A DNA stretch of 8,669 nucleotides. Origin: Bacteroidaceae bacterium (GTDB lineage Bacteria; Bacteroidota; Bacteroidia; Bacteroidales; Bacteroidaceae). This document shows positions 1 through 7,006 of the stretch, in pieces; the stretch's first letter is position 1, and each line of letters begins with the position of its first letter. Under the pieces are notes generated by a model. The model had not been told where the DNA came from, ran no database searches, and saw only the letters and a program-made list of their open reading frames with translations. The stretch covers positions 1-8,669 of the forward strand of contig JAGBYN010000045.1 in NCBI GenBank assembly GCA_017628775.1. Direction: 5' to 3'. The translations under genes were made by a program, and so were the position numbers.

Positions 1-8
1 ATATTGCG

Positions 9-77
9 AAATTTGGTTTGATGTCGTTAAAATTTGGTTTGATGTAGTAAAAATTTGGTCCGACTTAGGAAAAATTT
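9..77. repeat. 21-bp tandem repeat, three and a half copies
   Basis: ATTTGG recurs at 11, 32 and 53, and ATTT again at 74, a spacing of exactly 21. The first two units (AAATTTGGTTTGATGT core) are nearly identical and the third is diverged. On the plus strand the first two units are open and read KFGLMSLKFGLM before a TAG at 45-47, so they might be the tail of a gene entering from the left edge. On the minus strand they read DIKPNF-type repeats leading out of the window. The gene content cannot be decided here. Confidence 0.6.
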
Positions 78-233
78 CCCGCCGAGTCGTTCGCCGAAGG
101 TCCGATTTTACCCCCTCGAAGCGCGTTTAACTTTTTTACATAATCTTTAACAATGTGACAAAATGATATTTTTCACTTTTTTAAAAAAAGTTGAATTTTG
201 GCGAAAAACGGTCAGATTTTGTGACAAAATGGG
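78..233. other. AT-rich non-coding stretch
   Basis: No gene is visible. It contains a 12-nt direct repeat TGTGACAAAATG at 154-165 and 220-231, and a 17-nt palindrome ACTTTTTTAAAAAAAGT at 175-191. Neither can be assigned a function from the sequence. Confidence 0.4.
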
Positions 234-541
234 GAGAAGAGCCTTCGGCTCGTTAAGAGGTTAGGAGAGTTTAGAGTTTAGAGTTGAGAGTTTAGAGGGC
301 CCTGTCCTGTTGTTGGGGCACGCCCTTCGGGGTGCATCAATGGGGTGGTGATGGAGCCGGGGGTATTCGCTGCGCTCAAACTCCCCGGTTACAGAGCGGA
401 GATACCTTCGGCATCTTGCCGTGCGGAATGGGTTCACGGGACGGCAGTTGTTCGCTGTACTCTGTGCTATCCTCTCCCCAAAGAGGCAAAGCCTCTAACC
501 CCTCTAAACTCTAAACTCTCAACTCTCAACTCTCAACTTTC
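234..541. repeat. Compound repeat element with inverted heptad ends and small hairpins
   Basis: The left end has the hairpin GAGCC-ttc-GGCTC (239-251), GTTAAGAGG, then GAGTTTA/GAGTTGA heptads (264-297). The right end has GAGGC-aaa-GCCTC (483-495) followed by CTAAACT/CTCAACT heptads (497-540), the inverse of the left. The interior (about 300-480) is GC-richer with further hairpins such as GCAC(g)CCC-ttc-GGGGTGC near 318-335. Open frames across it (for example 345-575) encode low-complexity translation of the repeat and I do not call them genes. A related cluster lies at 3018-3166. The layout recalls a non-autonomous inverted-repeat element, but no target-site duplication is evident. Confidence 0.6.
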
Positions 542-568
542 AAAAAGTACTTTGTTCTGTATGAAAAG

Positions 569-603
569 CAAGTAGGGACGCAATCAATTTGCGTCCCTAC
601 TTG
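569..603. repeat. Perfect 15-bp palindrome with 5-nt loop; possible his operon terminator
   Basis: The left arm CAAGTAGGGACGCAA (569-583) is exactly complementary to 589-603, with loop TCAAT. The stem is long and GC-rich in the middle. On the minus strand it starts 87 nt after the hisIE stop and is followed by CTTTTC, a poor U-tract, so it may stop or protect the his transcript without being a classic intrinsic terminator. GTAGGGACGC-type palindromes recur in some bacterial genomes as REP-like repeats, so it may instead be a dispersed repeat. Confidence 0.7.
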
Positions 604-640
604 TTAATTGTATATGAGGCAGGTGTGTTGATTGACGACG

Positions 641-660
641 GGCCGACACGGGGATCGGTC
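641..660. repeat. Small imperfect hairpin next to the hisIE stop
   Basis: GGCCGA and TCGGTC pair over six positions (one G-T wobble) around an 8-nt loop. The bases just outside the right arm, ACTAC, together with GGTC resemble the GTCCCTAC arm of the larger palindrome at 569-603, so it may be a decayed member of the same family. It lies about 30 nt past the end of hisIE. Confidence 0.35.
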
Positions 661-689
661 ACTACATCGCTCAACTGATTATTTCACCG

Positions 690-1289
690 TTATTTATGTC
701 TGTAGCTCAATTCTTTTTCTAAGTCTTCGATGGATATGCCCATCTGCTCGCAGAGCACGATGAAGTGGTAGATAAGGTCGCACGCCTCATAGGTGAATCG
801 GCGTTTGTTTCCGCTCACGGCTTCCACGGCTGCTTCGACGGCCTCTTCGCCCACTTTCTGCGCGATGGTTTTCACACCCTTGATGAATAGGCGGGTGGTG
901 TATGAATCGTCGGGCATGGTGTCGTGACGCTTATGGATGAATGCTGCTAAGTTACGTATGAATCCTTCTTCCTCAGGCGTATCAAAGCAAGAGGGGGTGC
1001 CTCTGTGGCACGTGGGGCCAATGGGGTTTGCTTTGATGAGAAGGGTGTCGGCATCGCAATCCACGTACATATCTACCACTTCAAGGAAATGACCTGAAGT
1101 CTCGCCTTTGGTCCAAAGGCATTGACGCGTACGGCTGTAGAAGGTGACGCGTTTTTCTGCCTGGGTGCGCTGAAAGGCTTCTTCGTTCATATAGCCCAGC
1201 ATTAACACTTTAAGTGTTGTGGCGTGCTGAATGATTACAGGCAGCAGTCCGTCGGGGCATTTGGATAAATTGAAATCTGAAAAAAGCAT
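690..1289 (-). CDS. hisIE: Bifunctional phosphoribosyl-AMP cyclohydrolase / phosphoribosyl-ATP pyrophosphatase
   Basis: This fusion does steps 2 and 3: the C-terminal domain removes pyrophosphate from phosphoribosyl-ATP and the N-terminal domain opens the adenine ring of phosphoribosyl-AMP. The product is 199 residues, normal for HisIE. The HisI part (about 1-108) has MLGYMNEEAF (30-39), YSRTRQCLWTKGETSGH (51-67) and the metal site DCDAD (77-81), with zinc-ligand cysteines C78, C94 (in PTCHRG) and C101. The HisE part (about 112-199) is an all-alpha MazG-like pyrophosphatase with KVGEEAVEAAVEA (145-157) and YEACDLIYHFIVL (167-179), the Glu/Asp residues that hold Mg. The start ATG is at 1287-1289. 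It is the last gene of the operon: no further coding sequence follows for the remaining 689 nt, and two palindromes lie just past its stop. Confidence 0.96.
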   Translation of the reverse strand: MLFSDFNLSKCPDGLLPVIIQHATTLKVLMLGYMNEEAFQRTQAEKRVTFYSRTRQCLWTKGETSGHFLEVVDMYVDCDADTLLIKANPIGPTCHRGTPSCFDTPEEEGFIRNLAAFIHKRHDTMPDDSYTTRLFIKGVKTIAQKVGEEAVEAAVEAVSGNKRRFTYEACDLIYHFIVLCEQMGISIEDLEKELSYRHK

Positions 1290-1353
1290 ATAAGAATAAT
1301 GGCTCTATAAAAAAGTCGTTTGTGTGTGCTGGTAGCATTCGGGGCAATGCTCG

Positions 1354-2115
1354 CTAAATTCTTACGGCAATGCCCTGTTGCTGGAGTTGTGCTTTAAGTT
1401 GAGCGATGGTGATTTCGTTGTAGTGGAAGATGCTTGCTGCAAGCGCTGCATCGGCACGACCTTTTGAAAGCACATCGGCAATGTGTTGCGCATGGCCTGC
1501 TCCGCCGCTGGCGATGATGGGTATCTGAAGGGATGCGGCAAGTGCGGCATAGGTGTCGCAGGGGTAGCCCGCCTTCGTGCCATCGTGGTTCATGGATGTG
1601 AACAGAATTTCGCCGGCGCCTCTGTTCTCAGCCTCCTTGGCCCATGAGAAGAGTTCGCGATCGGTTTCGCATTTACCGCCATGCGTGGTGGCATGCCAAA
1701 GTCCGTCCTTTTCTGACAAGCGAGCATCGATTGCTACAACCACAAATTGGCTGCCATAGCGTGAGGCAATTTGATTGATGAGTTCTGGATTGCGTATCGC
1801 TGCACTGTTGATGCTGATTTTGTCGGCACCAGCGTCGAGCAATCGTGCGGCATCGTCGATTGTTGTGATACCTCCGCCCACGGTGAACGGTATGTTGATG
1901 TTGTCGGAGATGCGTTCAACAAGGTGTGTGAATGTGGTGCGTGCCTCTTGCGTAGCACTAATATCCAGGTAAACCAACTCGTCGGCACCTGCCTCTGCAT
2001 AGTATTTGCCTAAACTGACGGCATCGCCCACGTCGGTGAGGTGTTCAAAATTGATGCCTTTCACGGTGCGCCCGTCCTTTACGTCCAAGCAGAGTATGAT
2101 TCGTTTTGTAAGCAT
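1354..2115 (-). CDS. hisF: Imidazole glycerol phosphate synthase, cyclase subunit
   Basis: HisF is the synthase half of IGP synthase: it uses ammonia from HisH to convert PRFAR into imidazoleglycerol phosphate and AICAR, the latter feeding purine synthesis. From the ATG at 2113-2115 the product is 253 residues and the family numbering fits exactly: C9, catalytic D11 and K19 in [15 protein letters not shown], and catalytic D130 in VVVAIDAR. Other marks are FTVGGGI (77-83), [12 protein letters not shown] (173-184) and the phosphate-binding ASGGAG. An upstream in-frame ATG at 2152-2154 would add 13 residues ([13 protein letters not shown]) that have no counterpart I know in the family. That ATG is preceded by a good Shine-Dalgarno, so the longer form cannot be excluded. 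hisA is upstream, and hisIE follows after 64 nt. Confidence 0.95.
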   Translation of the reverse strand: MLTKRIILCLDVKDGRTVKGINFEHLTDVGDAVSLGKYYAEAGADELVYLDISATQEARTTFTHLVERISDNINIPFTVGGGITTIDDAARLLDAGADKISINSAAIRNPELINQIASRYGSQFVVVAIDARLSEKDGLWHATTHGGKCETDRELFSWAKEAENRGAGEILFTSMNHDGTKAGYPCDTYAALAASLQIPIIASGGAGHAQHIADVLSKGRADAALAASIFHYNEITIAQLKAQLQQQGIAVRI

Positions 2116-2167
2116 GTTTGTTTGAAATTCTGAAGAGGGTGTGTCAAAATGCATTTTTTTTGCACAT

Positions 2168-2174
2168 CCTCCTT
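2168..2174 (-). promoter_or_regulatory. Strong Shine-Dalgarno-like sequence before hisF
   Basis: The minus strand reads AAGGAGG here, a full match to the anti-Shine-Dalgarno core. It is 13 nt upstream of the ATG at 2152-2154 and far (52 nt) from the homology-favoured ATG at 2113-2115. It also directly abuts an ATG at 2165-2167 that opens only a 7-codon frame. No equally strong site precedes the other his genes, and this phylum rarely relies on such sites. It bears on the hisF start choice but may be chance. Confidence 0.35.
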
Positions 2175-2211
2175 AGTCGTATAAGAATGTATGAAATTCA
2201 GGGTCACATCA

Positions 2212-2946
2212 TTAATTTCTTGATGATGCTATAAATTTCTCAATGTCCTTCAAGCTAATCTTTCCTTCATAAATGGCTTTTCCGATGATGACTTTACGCA
2301 GGTTGAGGTCGTTCAGCTTCTTGACGTCGTCCATTGACGATAAGCCTCCAGAAACGGTGAAGTCAATGTCGGGGTATTGGCCCTGAAGTTGCGTGTAAAG
2401 GTCGAACGAAGGTCCTTCAAGCATACCATCGCGTGAGATGTCGGTGCAGATCACTTGATTCAGTTTGTGAGGCACGAAATAATCAATGAGTGCCTGGATT
2501 GATATTTCAGTGCTTTCTTGCCATCCGTTGACCGCAATTTTGCCGTTCAAGGCATCGGCGCCAAGAATCATGCGCTCGGGGCTGAACTGGTGAATCCATT
2601 CGGCAAAGAGTTCAGGTTGCTTGGCTGCAATGCTGCCCACAATGGCGTATGACGCTCCGCTGTCGAACACTTGCTTGACCGACGCTTCGCTTTTGAGTCC
2701 GCCGCCCCATTCAATCGTTGCCCCACCGATGTTGGCTATTTGTTCAAGGGTCGCCAGGTTCTTGGGTTGTGAAGCTTTGGCTCCATCCAGGTCAACCACA
2801 TGAATGCGCTTCACGCCAGCATCTATAAACCGCTTGACCATATCGGCAGGGTTGGCTTCGTATGTGGTTTGGCAAGCGTAGTCGCCTTGTGAGAGACGCA
2901 CGCAGCGCCCTTCTATAATGTCGATGGCAGGAATGATTTCAATCAT
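2212..2946 (-). CDS. hisA: Phosphoribosylformimino-AICAR ribotide isomerase
   Basis: HisA carries out the Amadori isomerisation of ProFAR to PRFAR, the fourth pathway step and the one before IGP synthase. The 244-residue product is a TIM barrel of usual length. Marks include PAIDIIEGRCVRL (6-18) with D9 as general base, HVVDLDGAKA (49-58), EWGGGLKS (79-86) and D131 in ILGADAL as the second catalytic acid. The two phosphate-binding segments are CTDISRDGMLEGP (167-179) and TVSGGLSSMDDV (197-208). The chosen start is the ATG at 2944-2946; an in-frame TTG two codons upstream (2950-2952) would add only two residues and is less likely. Upstream is the 224-nt repeat-rich gap after hisH, and hisF follows. 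Confidence 0.97.
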   Translation of the reverse strand: MIEIIPAIDIIEGRCVRLSQGDYACQTTYEANPADMVKRFIDAGVKRIHVVDLDGAKASQPKNLATLEQIANIGGATIEWGGGLKSEASVKQVFDSGASYAIVGSIAAKQPELFAEWIHQFSPERMILGADALNGKIAVNGWQESTEISIQALIDYFVPHKLNQVICTDISRDGMLEGPSFDLYTQLQGQYPDIDFTVSGGLSSMDDVKKLNDLNLRKVIIGKAIYEGKISLKDIEKFIASSRN

Positions 2947-3017
2947 AGTCAATTAAAAAAGAAATTCTGTGTAATAGCAAATGCGCTGAAAGTAATGAAC
3001 CTTCAAACAGCATGGTA

Positions 3018-3166
3018 GTTGTGCTCTGTACTCTCAACTCTCAATTCTCCTAACCTCTTAACGAGGCGTAGCCTCCTCTTAACCTCTTAACGGACCTTTA
3101 GGTCTCTCTTAACGAGCCGAAGGCTCTTCTCTAAACTCTCCTCTCTCAACTCTCCTCTCTACTAAA
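3018..3166. repeat. Tandem small hairpins embedded in CTC-rich heptads (hisA-hisH gap)
   Basis: Three hairpins follow one another, each introduced by CTCTTAACG or a close variant: GAGGC-gta-GCCTC (3063-3075), GGACC-ttta-GGTCT (3092-3105) and GAGCC-gaa-GGCTC (3114-3126). The stems differ in sequence but stay paired. They are flanked by heptad-like CTCAACT/CTAAACT runs at 3031-3050 and 3129-3158. The 26 bases at 3106-3131 are an exact inverted copy of 234-259, and 3018-3034 resembles 446-462, so this is the same family as the large element near the left end. It lies within the operon transcript, and I see no coding capacity in it. Confidence 0.75.
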
Positions 3167-3170
3167 AAAG

Positions 3171-3755
3171 TTAAATGCGCAGAAAGTTTTTGAGAATGCG
3201 TTCGCCTGTGTCGCCACTTTTCTCGGGGTGGAATTGTGTGCCGTAGAAATTTTCGTATTTCAAGGCGCCACTGAACATTAATCCATGTTGGGTGGTGGCA
3301 ATCGTGTCTTGACACAATTCAGGATAGTATGAGTGAACGTAGTAAACATGTTCGCCGCCACGAATATCCTTCATGAGTTTTGATTCCAGGTTGTGGATGC
3401 TGTTCCAACCCATGTGGGGCACTTTCTCGGTGCTGTTGCTGGGAAAACGGCGCACGTTGGTGTCGAAAATGCCCAGGCAATCGACGTCGCCTTCTTCTGA
3501 ATGCAGACACATCACCTGCATGCCGACACAAATGCCGAGAACGGGCTGGCGCAGATTTTTAATGACCTCGGTGAGTTGGGCTTGGTGCAGGTTGTGCATG
3601 GCTTCAGCGGCATTGCCCACACCAGGTAGCAAAACGCGGTCGGCGCGTCGAATGATTTCGGGGTCGGCGGTGACGCAGAATTCGGCACCTAATCGTTTAA
3701 GTGCGTTTTCAACAGAGCGCAGGTTGCCCATTTTGTAATCAATTATTGCGATCAT
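3171..3755 (-). CDS. hisH: Imidazole glycerol phosphate synthase, glutaminase subunit
   Basis: HisH hydrolyses glutamine and channels ammonia to HisF, its partner in IGP synthase, which makes imidazoleglycerol phosphate and AICAR. The 194-residue product is a class I glutamine amidotransferase of typical length. The catalytic triad is visible: C76 in LGICVGMQ, and H176 and E178 in [10 protein letters not shown]. The oxyanion-strand region [12 protein letters not shown] (42-53) and VPHMGWN (112-118) are also present. The nucleophile elbow has Val where Leu or Ile is commoner, a conservative change. The start ATG (3753-3755) overlaps the hisB stop by four bases. The repeat-filled hisA-hisH gap begins immediately after the stop. 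Confidence 0.97.
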   Translation of the reverse strand: MIAIIDYKMGNLRSVENALKRLGAEFCVTADPEIIRRADRVLLPGVGNAAEAMHNLHQAQLTEVIKNLRQPVLGICVGMQVMCLHSEEGDVDCLGIFDTNVRRFPSNSTEKVPHMGWNSIHNLESKLMKDIRGGEHVYYVHSYYPELCQDTIATTQHGLMFSGALKYENFYGTQFHPEKSGDTGERILKNFLRI

Positions 3756-4867
3756 AAGATTCCTTTACTTGAGGGGAGTTCATAGGTAAAAACATTGCGT
3801 CGGATCGCCATGCGGAGTGCGCGTGCGAACGCTTTGAAGATGCTTTCAGCCAGGTGGTGGTTGTTTTCGCCCTTAGCGACGATGTGCATGTTGCACTGCA
3901 TGGTGGCGCACAGAGATTGGAAGAAATGCTTGAACATCTCGGTGGGCGTGTCGCCCACGTATTCGCGGGTGAAGTTGACGTCCCATTTAAAGTCAATGCG
4001 TCCGCCAAGATCCATCAGTACCATGGCATCGCATTCGTCCATAGGCAATACGAAGCCATAACGGTCAATACCTCTTTTTGCACCCAGGGCTTTTCGGAGC
4101 GCTTCGCCGAGAGCCAATGCCACGTCCTCCATGGTGTGGTGCTCGTCAACTTCCAAATCGCCATTGCAAGTGGCGGTAAGTGATACGCCCGAGTGATGTG
4201 GAATTTGCGTGAGCATGTGGTCGAAGAATTTCAAACCGGTTGAAATGTTATTTTCGCCACGTCCATCCAAGTCCAAGTCAATGTAGATGTTGGTTTCTGC
4301 CGTTTTTCGTGCCACAATCGCTCTGCGCTCTGTGGCACGCAAGAATTCAGCAATCGCCTGCCAGTCGTTGGTCTTAAGTGCCACGTGTGACTCTAAATCA
4401 GCGGGCACGACCGTTGTTTGAGGCTGGATGAGAATGCCTTTAGCACCAAGGTTTTTGGCGAGTTGGATATCTGTGAAGCGGTCGCCAATGACAAAACATG
4501 CCGCCAAATCATAATCTCCACTGAGGTATTTGCTGAGCATGCCTGTGCCAGGCTTTCGGGTTGGTGCATTCTCGTGGGGGAAGGTGCGGTCAATGAGTTC
4601 GTCATCAAATGTGATGCCTTCGCCAGCTAAAGTGGAAAGCATCTTATTGTGAGCGGGGTAGAAGGTGTGTTCAGGAAAGCTATCTGTTCCCAGTCCATCC
4701 TGATTGCTCACCATGACCAGTTCATAATCCAAAGAAGTCATGGAACGCAAGGCGGAGATGACGCCTGGCAGGAACTCTAACTTCTCGAGAGAGTCGATTT
4801 GTTCGTCTTCGGGTTCCTTGATGATTGTGCCGTCGCGGTCAATAAATATGGCTTTTTTGAGACACAT
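3752..4867 (-). CDS. hisB: Bifunctional histidinol-phosphatase / imidazoleglycerol-phosphate dehydratase
   Basis: This fusion protein performs two non-consecutive steps. The N-terminal half dephosphorylates histidinol phosphate, and the C-terminal half dehydrates imidazoleglycerol phosphate to imidazole-acetol phosphate. The product is 371 residues. The HAD phosphatase part (about 1-165) has the nucleophile motif FIDRDGTI with D10 and D12, VMVSNQDG (51-58), K105 and VIGDRFTD (126-133). The dehydratase part (about 183-371) has FFDHML (214-219), [14 protein letters not shown] (241-254) and [17 protein letters not shown] (336-352), the His/Glu-rich metal-binding repeats of that family. One difference from the E. 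coli enzyme is that the zinc loop rich in Cys and His is here [11 protein letters not shown] (96-106) with no cysteine; I believe this is common in Bacteroidota. The start ATG is at 4865-4867. The stop overlaps the hisH start by ATGA, indicating translational coupling. Confidence 0.96.
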   Translation of the reverse strand: MCLKKAIFIDRDGTIIKEPEDEQIDSLEKLEFLPGVISALRSMTSLDYELVMVSNQDGLGTDSFPEHTFYPAHNKMLSTLAGEGITFDDELIDRTFPHENAPTRKPGTGMLSKYLSGDYDLAACFVIGDRFTDIQLAKNLGAKGILIQPQTTVVPADLESHVALKTNDWQAIAEFLRATERRAIVARKTAETNIYIDLDLDGRGENNISTGLKFFDHMLTQIPHHSGVSLTATCNGDLEVDEHHTMEDVALALGEALRKALGAKRGIDRYGFVLPMDECDAMVLMDLGGRIDFKWDVNFTREYVGDTPTEMFKHFFQSLCATMQCNMHIVAKGENNHHLAESIFKAFARALRMAIRRNVFTYELPSSKGIL

Positions 4868-4882
4868 GGTGTTTTTGTGTTG

Positions 4883-5917
4883 TTATTGATATTCTTTAAG
4901 TAGGTTAATAACCCTTTGATTTTCTTGAGGTGTGCCAATCGTGATTCTGAGGCATCCTTCGCATCCTGCAATGCGGTTTCTGTTTCTAACGATCACGCCG
5001 TGATGCACTAAATAGTCGTAAATGGCATCGGGATCGGTGACTTGAACCAAAAAGAAATTGGCATCGGAGGGATAAACGCGCTTCACGCAACTCAGCGTGG
5101 CAAATTGCGTCATGAGCCATTGGCGTTGGGCGCAAAGTTCTTCCACCTGAGCCTTGACGCCTTGCTCAATGCGCCTGATGACTTCGGCTTGCGTAGGACC
5201 GTTAACATTGTAAGGGTATTTCACCTTGCTAAAGCACTCCGCAATTTCGGGGGCGCAGAATGCCATGCCTAAGCGCAAACCCGCCATGCCCCACGCCTTG
5301 GAGAAGGTTTGAAGCACAATGACGTTGGGGTGCTTGTCTAAAACCGACAACATACTGCCTTTCGGTGAAAAATCAACGTATGCCTCGTCAACGACAACGA
5401 TGCCCTTAAAAGAATCAGCCAAGCGTTCAAGATCGGCAAGCGCAAAGGCATTGCCCGTGGGGTTGTTGGGTGAACAAACCCAAATCACCTTGGTGTGGGC
5501 GTCGGCAGCGCCAATAAGTTCGGGAATCGGCAGTTCATAGTTTTCGCCCAACATCACTTCGCGCAAGGCTATGTTATTTGTGGCTGCAGCCACCTTGTAA
5601 ACACCGTAAGTGGGGGCAATGGTTAAGACATGATCAACGCCGGGTTCGCAAAAAATTCTAAACACGAGGTCGATGGCTTCATCGCTTCCTGCACCGCCCA
5701 CAAAGATTTGATTTGCGGGAATACCCTTCAGTGCGCTGATGTGTTGCTTGAGTTGTTTTTGATGGGGGTCGGGGTAGCGGTTCACGCCGTTGTCGTAAGG
5801 ACTTTCATTGGCGTCGAGCCACACCGAGATATCGCCACCTTTAAACTCATCTCTTGCGGTAGAGTAGGGGGTGAGTGCAAGTATGTTGGGACGTACGTAT
5901 TGTAATGGGGAAGTCAT
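4883..5917 (-). CDS. hisC: Histidinol-phosphate aminotransferase
   Basis: HisC transfers an amino group from glutamate to imidazole-acetol phosphate, giving histidinol phosphate (pathway step 7). It is a PLP-dependent fold-type I aminotransferase of 344 residues, normal for the family. Visible marks are LDANESP (about 34-40), the cofactor-binding SPNNPTGN (149-156), DEAYVDF (177-183), and TFSKAWGMAGLRLG (204-217), where K207 should form the Schiff base with PLP. The later RNRIAGCEGCLRITIGTP segment contains the Arg that contacts the substrate carboxylate or phosphate. The start ATG is at 5915-5917. Upstream is a 242-nt gap with the structured repeat, and downstream hisB begins only 15 nt after the hisC stop, so these two are tightly coupled. 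It looks intact. Confidence 0.97.
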   Translation of the reverse strand: MTSPLQYVRPNILALTPYSTARDEFKGGDISVWLDANESPYDNGVNRYPDPHQKQLKQHISALKGIPANQIFVGGAGSDEAIDLVFRIFCEPGVDHVLTIAPTYGVYKVAAATNNIALREVMLGENYELPIPELIGAADAHTKVIWVCSPNNPTGNAFALADLERLADSFKGIVVVDEAYVDFSPKGSMLSVLDKHPNVIVLQTFSKAWGMAGLRLGMAFCAPEIAECFSKVKYPYNVNGPTQAEVIRRIEQGVKAQVEELCAQRQWLMTQFATLSCVKRVYPSDANFFLVQVTDPDAIYDYLVHHGVIVRNRNRIAGCEGCLRITIGTPQENQRVINLLKEYQ

Positions 5918-6070
5918 AAGTGATATTCGAAGGGAAGGTCTGTGTCTTATGAGATAAAGACTGACGCAGAGGTTTATTTTTTTAATGTTGGTTTATAAAT
6001 TCCACAGATTTCTAATGGCGGTGAGTGCCTGTACCTTTTGTTGAGAACAGGTCTTATCTGGTTCTTTTCT

Positions 6071-6117
6071 CCATTCGTGTCGGTCGTGTAGTCCGCTACA
6101 CTTCCTCTGTCGACTGG
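6071..6117 (-). repeat. Imperfect palindrome, diverged second copy of the structured element (copy A)
   Basis: In the his mRNA sense this reads as an outer stem CCAGUCG/CGAAUGG (6111-6117 with 6071-6077, six Watson-Crick pairs and one G-A), a purine-rich internal part GAGGAA against GACCGA, and an inner stem GUGUAG/CUACAC (6096-6101 with 6086-6091) closed by CGGA. Over the 12-nt arms it aligns with copy B at 8375-8432. Relative to B, three base pairs change on both sides (A-U to G-C twice, C-G to U-A once), one G-U becomes G-C, and three of the four inner G-A or A-G mismatches are kept. It lies between the dinD remnant and hisC, in the same orientation as copy B. The outer stem is unrelated in sequence to that of copy B. 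Confidence 0.5.
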
Positions 6118-6159
6118 CAATGTGATATGTGTCTTTTGTGTAGCGTCATAAATGAGAAA

Positions 6160-6897
6160 TTACTTTTTCTTTTTGTTCTCAATAGCTTTTTTCCCTTCAC
6201 TAACCAATCTGCGTTCCACCTTTTTAACATCCTCCGCCGCTGGTAGTTCTTCGGGTATAATGCCGCGTTCCAAAAGCATACGGCGAACCGCTACATTATT
6301 ATCAATATGTTCTTTGGTTATATTTGTTTCGCTTTGTAGATCCTTGCTCTGAACATTTACACTGGTCATCTCTGCTGCAAGATCCTTGGCCTTAATGCTG
6401 ATGGTAGGTAGAAAATCTGCTAAAGGGCGATTTGCTGGTATTCCCATCTTACGTTTGAGAGTGGCAGTATTTAAGCGGAATAAAGCTTGGTCGCCTTTTG
6501 AGCGAATTATAGCAAAACTTTTATCGTTGACACCACGTTCGTACAGAACACCAGAGAGAATCCTTTCAGTCTCTTGCAACTTGGTGCGAGCCTTTACGCG
6601 TTCTACTTCCAATAACCGCTTTTCTATCAGTTCTGCCTTGCGAGTTTGTACTGCAAAATATGTCTGCGCAAAGGCTATCTGCTCTTTACGAGGGTCGCCG
6701 TTCTGGGCTATTAGATAGCAGGCATAACGAGTAAGCATCATGTCTTCAATTTCACGCTCAGAGCCACTACCTAAGGTAACCATTTTCCTGACGTCAGGAA
6801 AATGGTCTGCAACGATATTTCCTACGTTTTCACAAGCTGTTTTAGCCTTGTTGATGACATTGGTAAAATTCTCCCATTTGCCTCTTTCTTTTGAAAA
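6160..6897 (-). pseudogene. dinD: Decayed dinD-like gene (DNA damage-inducible protein D family), N-terminus lost
   Basis: The frame is open from just after a TAA at 6898-6900 to the stop at 6160 (245 codons), but the first ATG in it is at 6781-6783, deep inside the conserved domain. DinD-type residues start before that [22 protein letters not shown], then [20 protein letters not shown]. Downstream are [62 protein letters not shown] and a tail with [16 protein letters not shown]. Family members are about 270-290 residues with roughly 45 residues before the WENF-like motif, and that part is missing here. A possible relic, DFEDI, lies in another frame at 6908-6922, suggesting a small deletion with a frameshift. 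Escherichia coli DinD is an SOS-induced protein reported to modulate RecA. The remnant lies between hisD and hisC in the operon's direction, so it is presumably a co-transcribed leftover of an insertion. A 207-residue product from 6783 is possible but would lack the conserved N-terminal part. Confidence 0.8.
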
Positions 6898-7006
6898 TTA
6901 CTTCAAAAATATCCTCAAAATCTTCGGTTGCGTCTTGTGGCGGAATGGGAAAATTTCTGACAAAGCGATGAGTAGATGAGAACTTTGTTCAAATAATTTT
7001 TAGAAC

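Noticed and set aside
332..575. Two overlapping plus-strand open frames of 60 and 76 residues
   Set aside because: They lie inside the compound repeat; the C-terminal part is translated heptad repeat, there is no recognisable domain, and no start signal stands out.
1334..1353. GCATT/AATGC hairpin just after the hisF stop
   Set aside because: Only five base pairs with no T-tract after it; hisIE follows directly, so a terminator is not supported.
234..3166. CRISPR array from the short repeats
   Set aside because: The repeats are heptads and small hairpins with no unique spacers of constant length and no cas genes.
3373..3738. 121-residue plus-strand open frame
   Set aside because: It is the antisense of hisH, whose catalytic residues are all present; its composition is that of a shadow frame.
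3795..4183. Plus-strand open frames of 88 and 109 residues
   Set aside because: They are antisense to the conserved dehydratase half of hisB and have no domain signature of their own.
6028..6051. CCTGT/ACAGG hairpin upstream of hisC as an attenuator
   Set aside because: Five pairs with a 14-nt loop, no His-codon leader peptide and no T-tract; not supportable.
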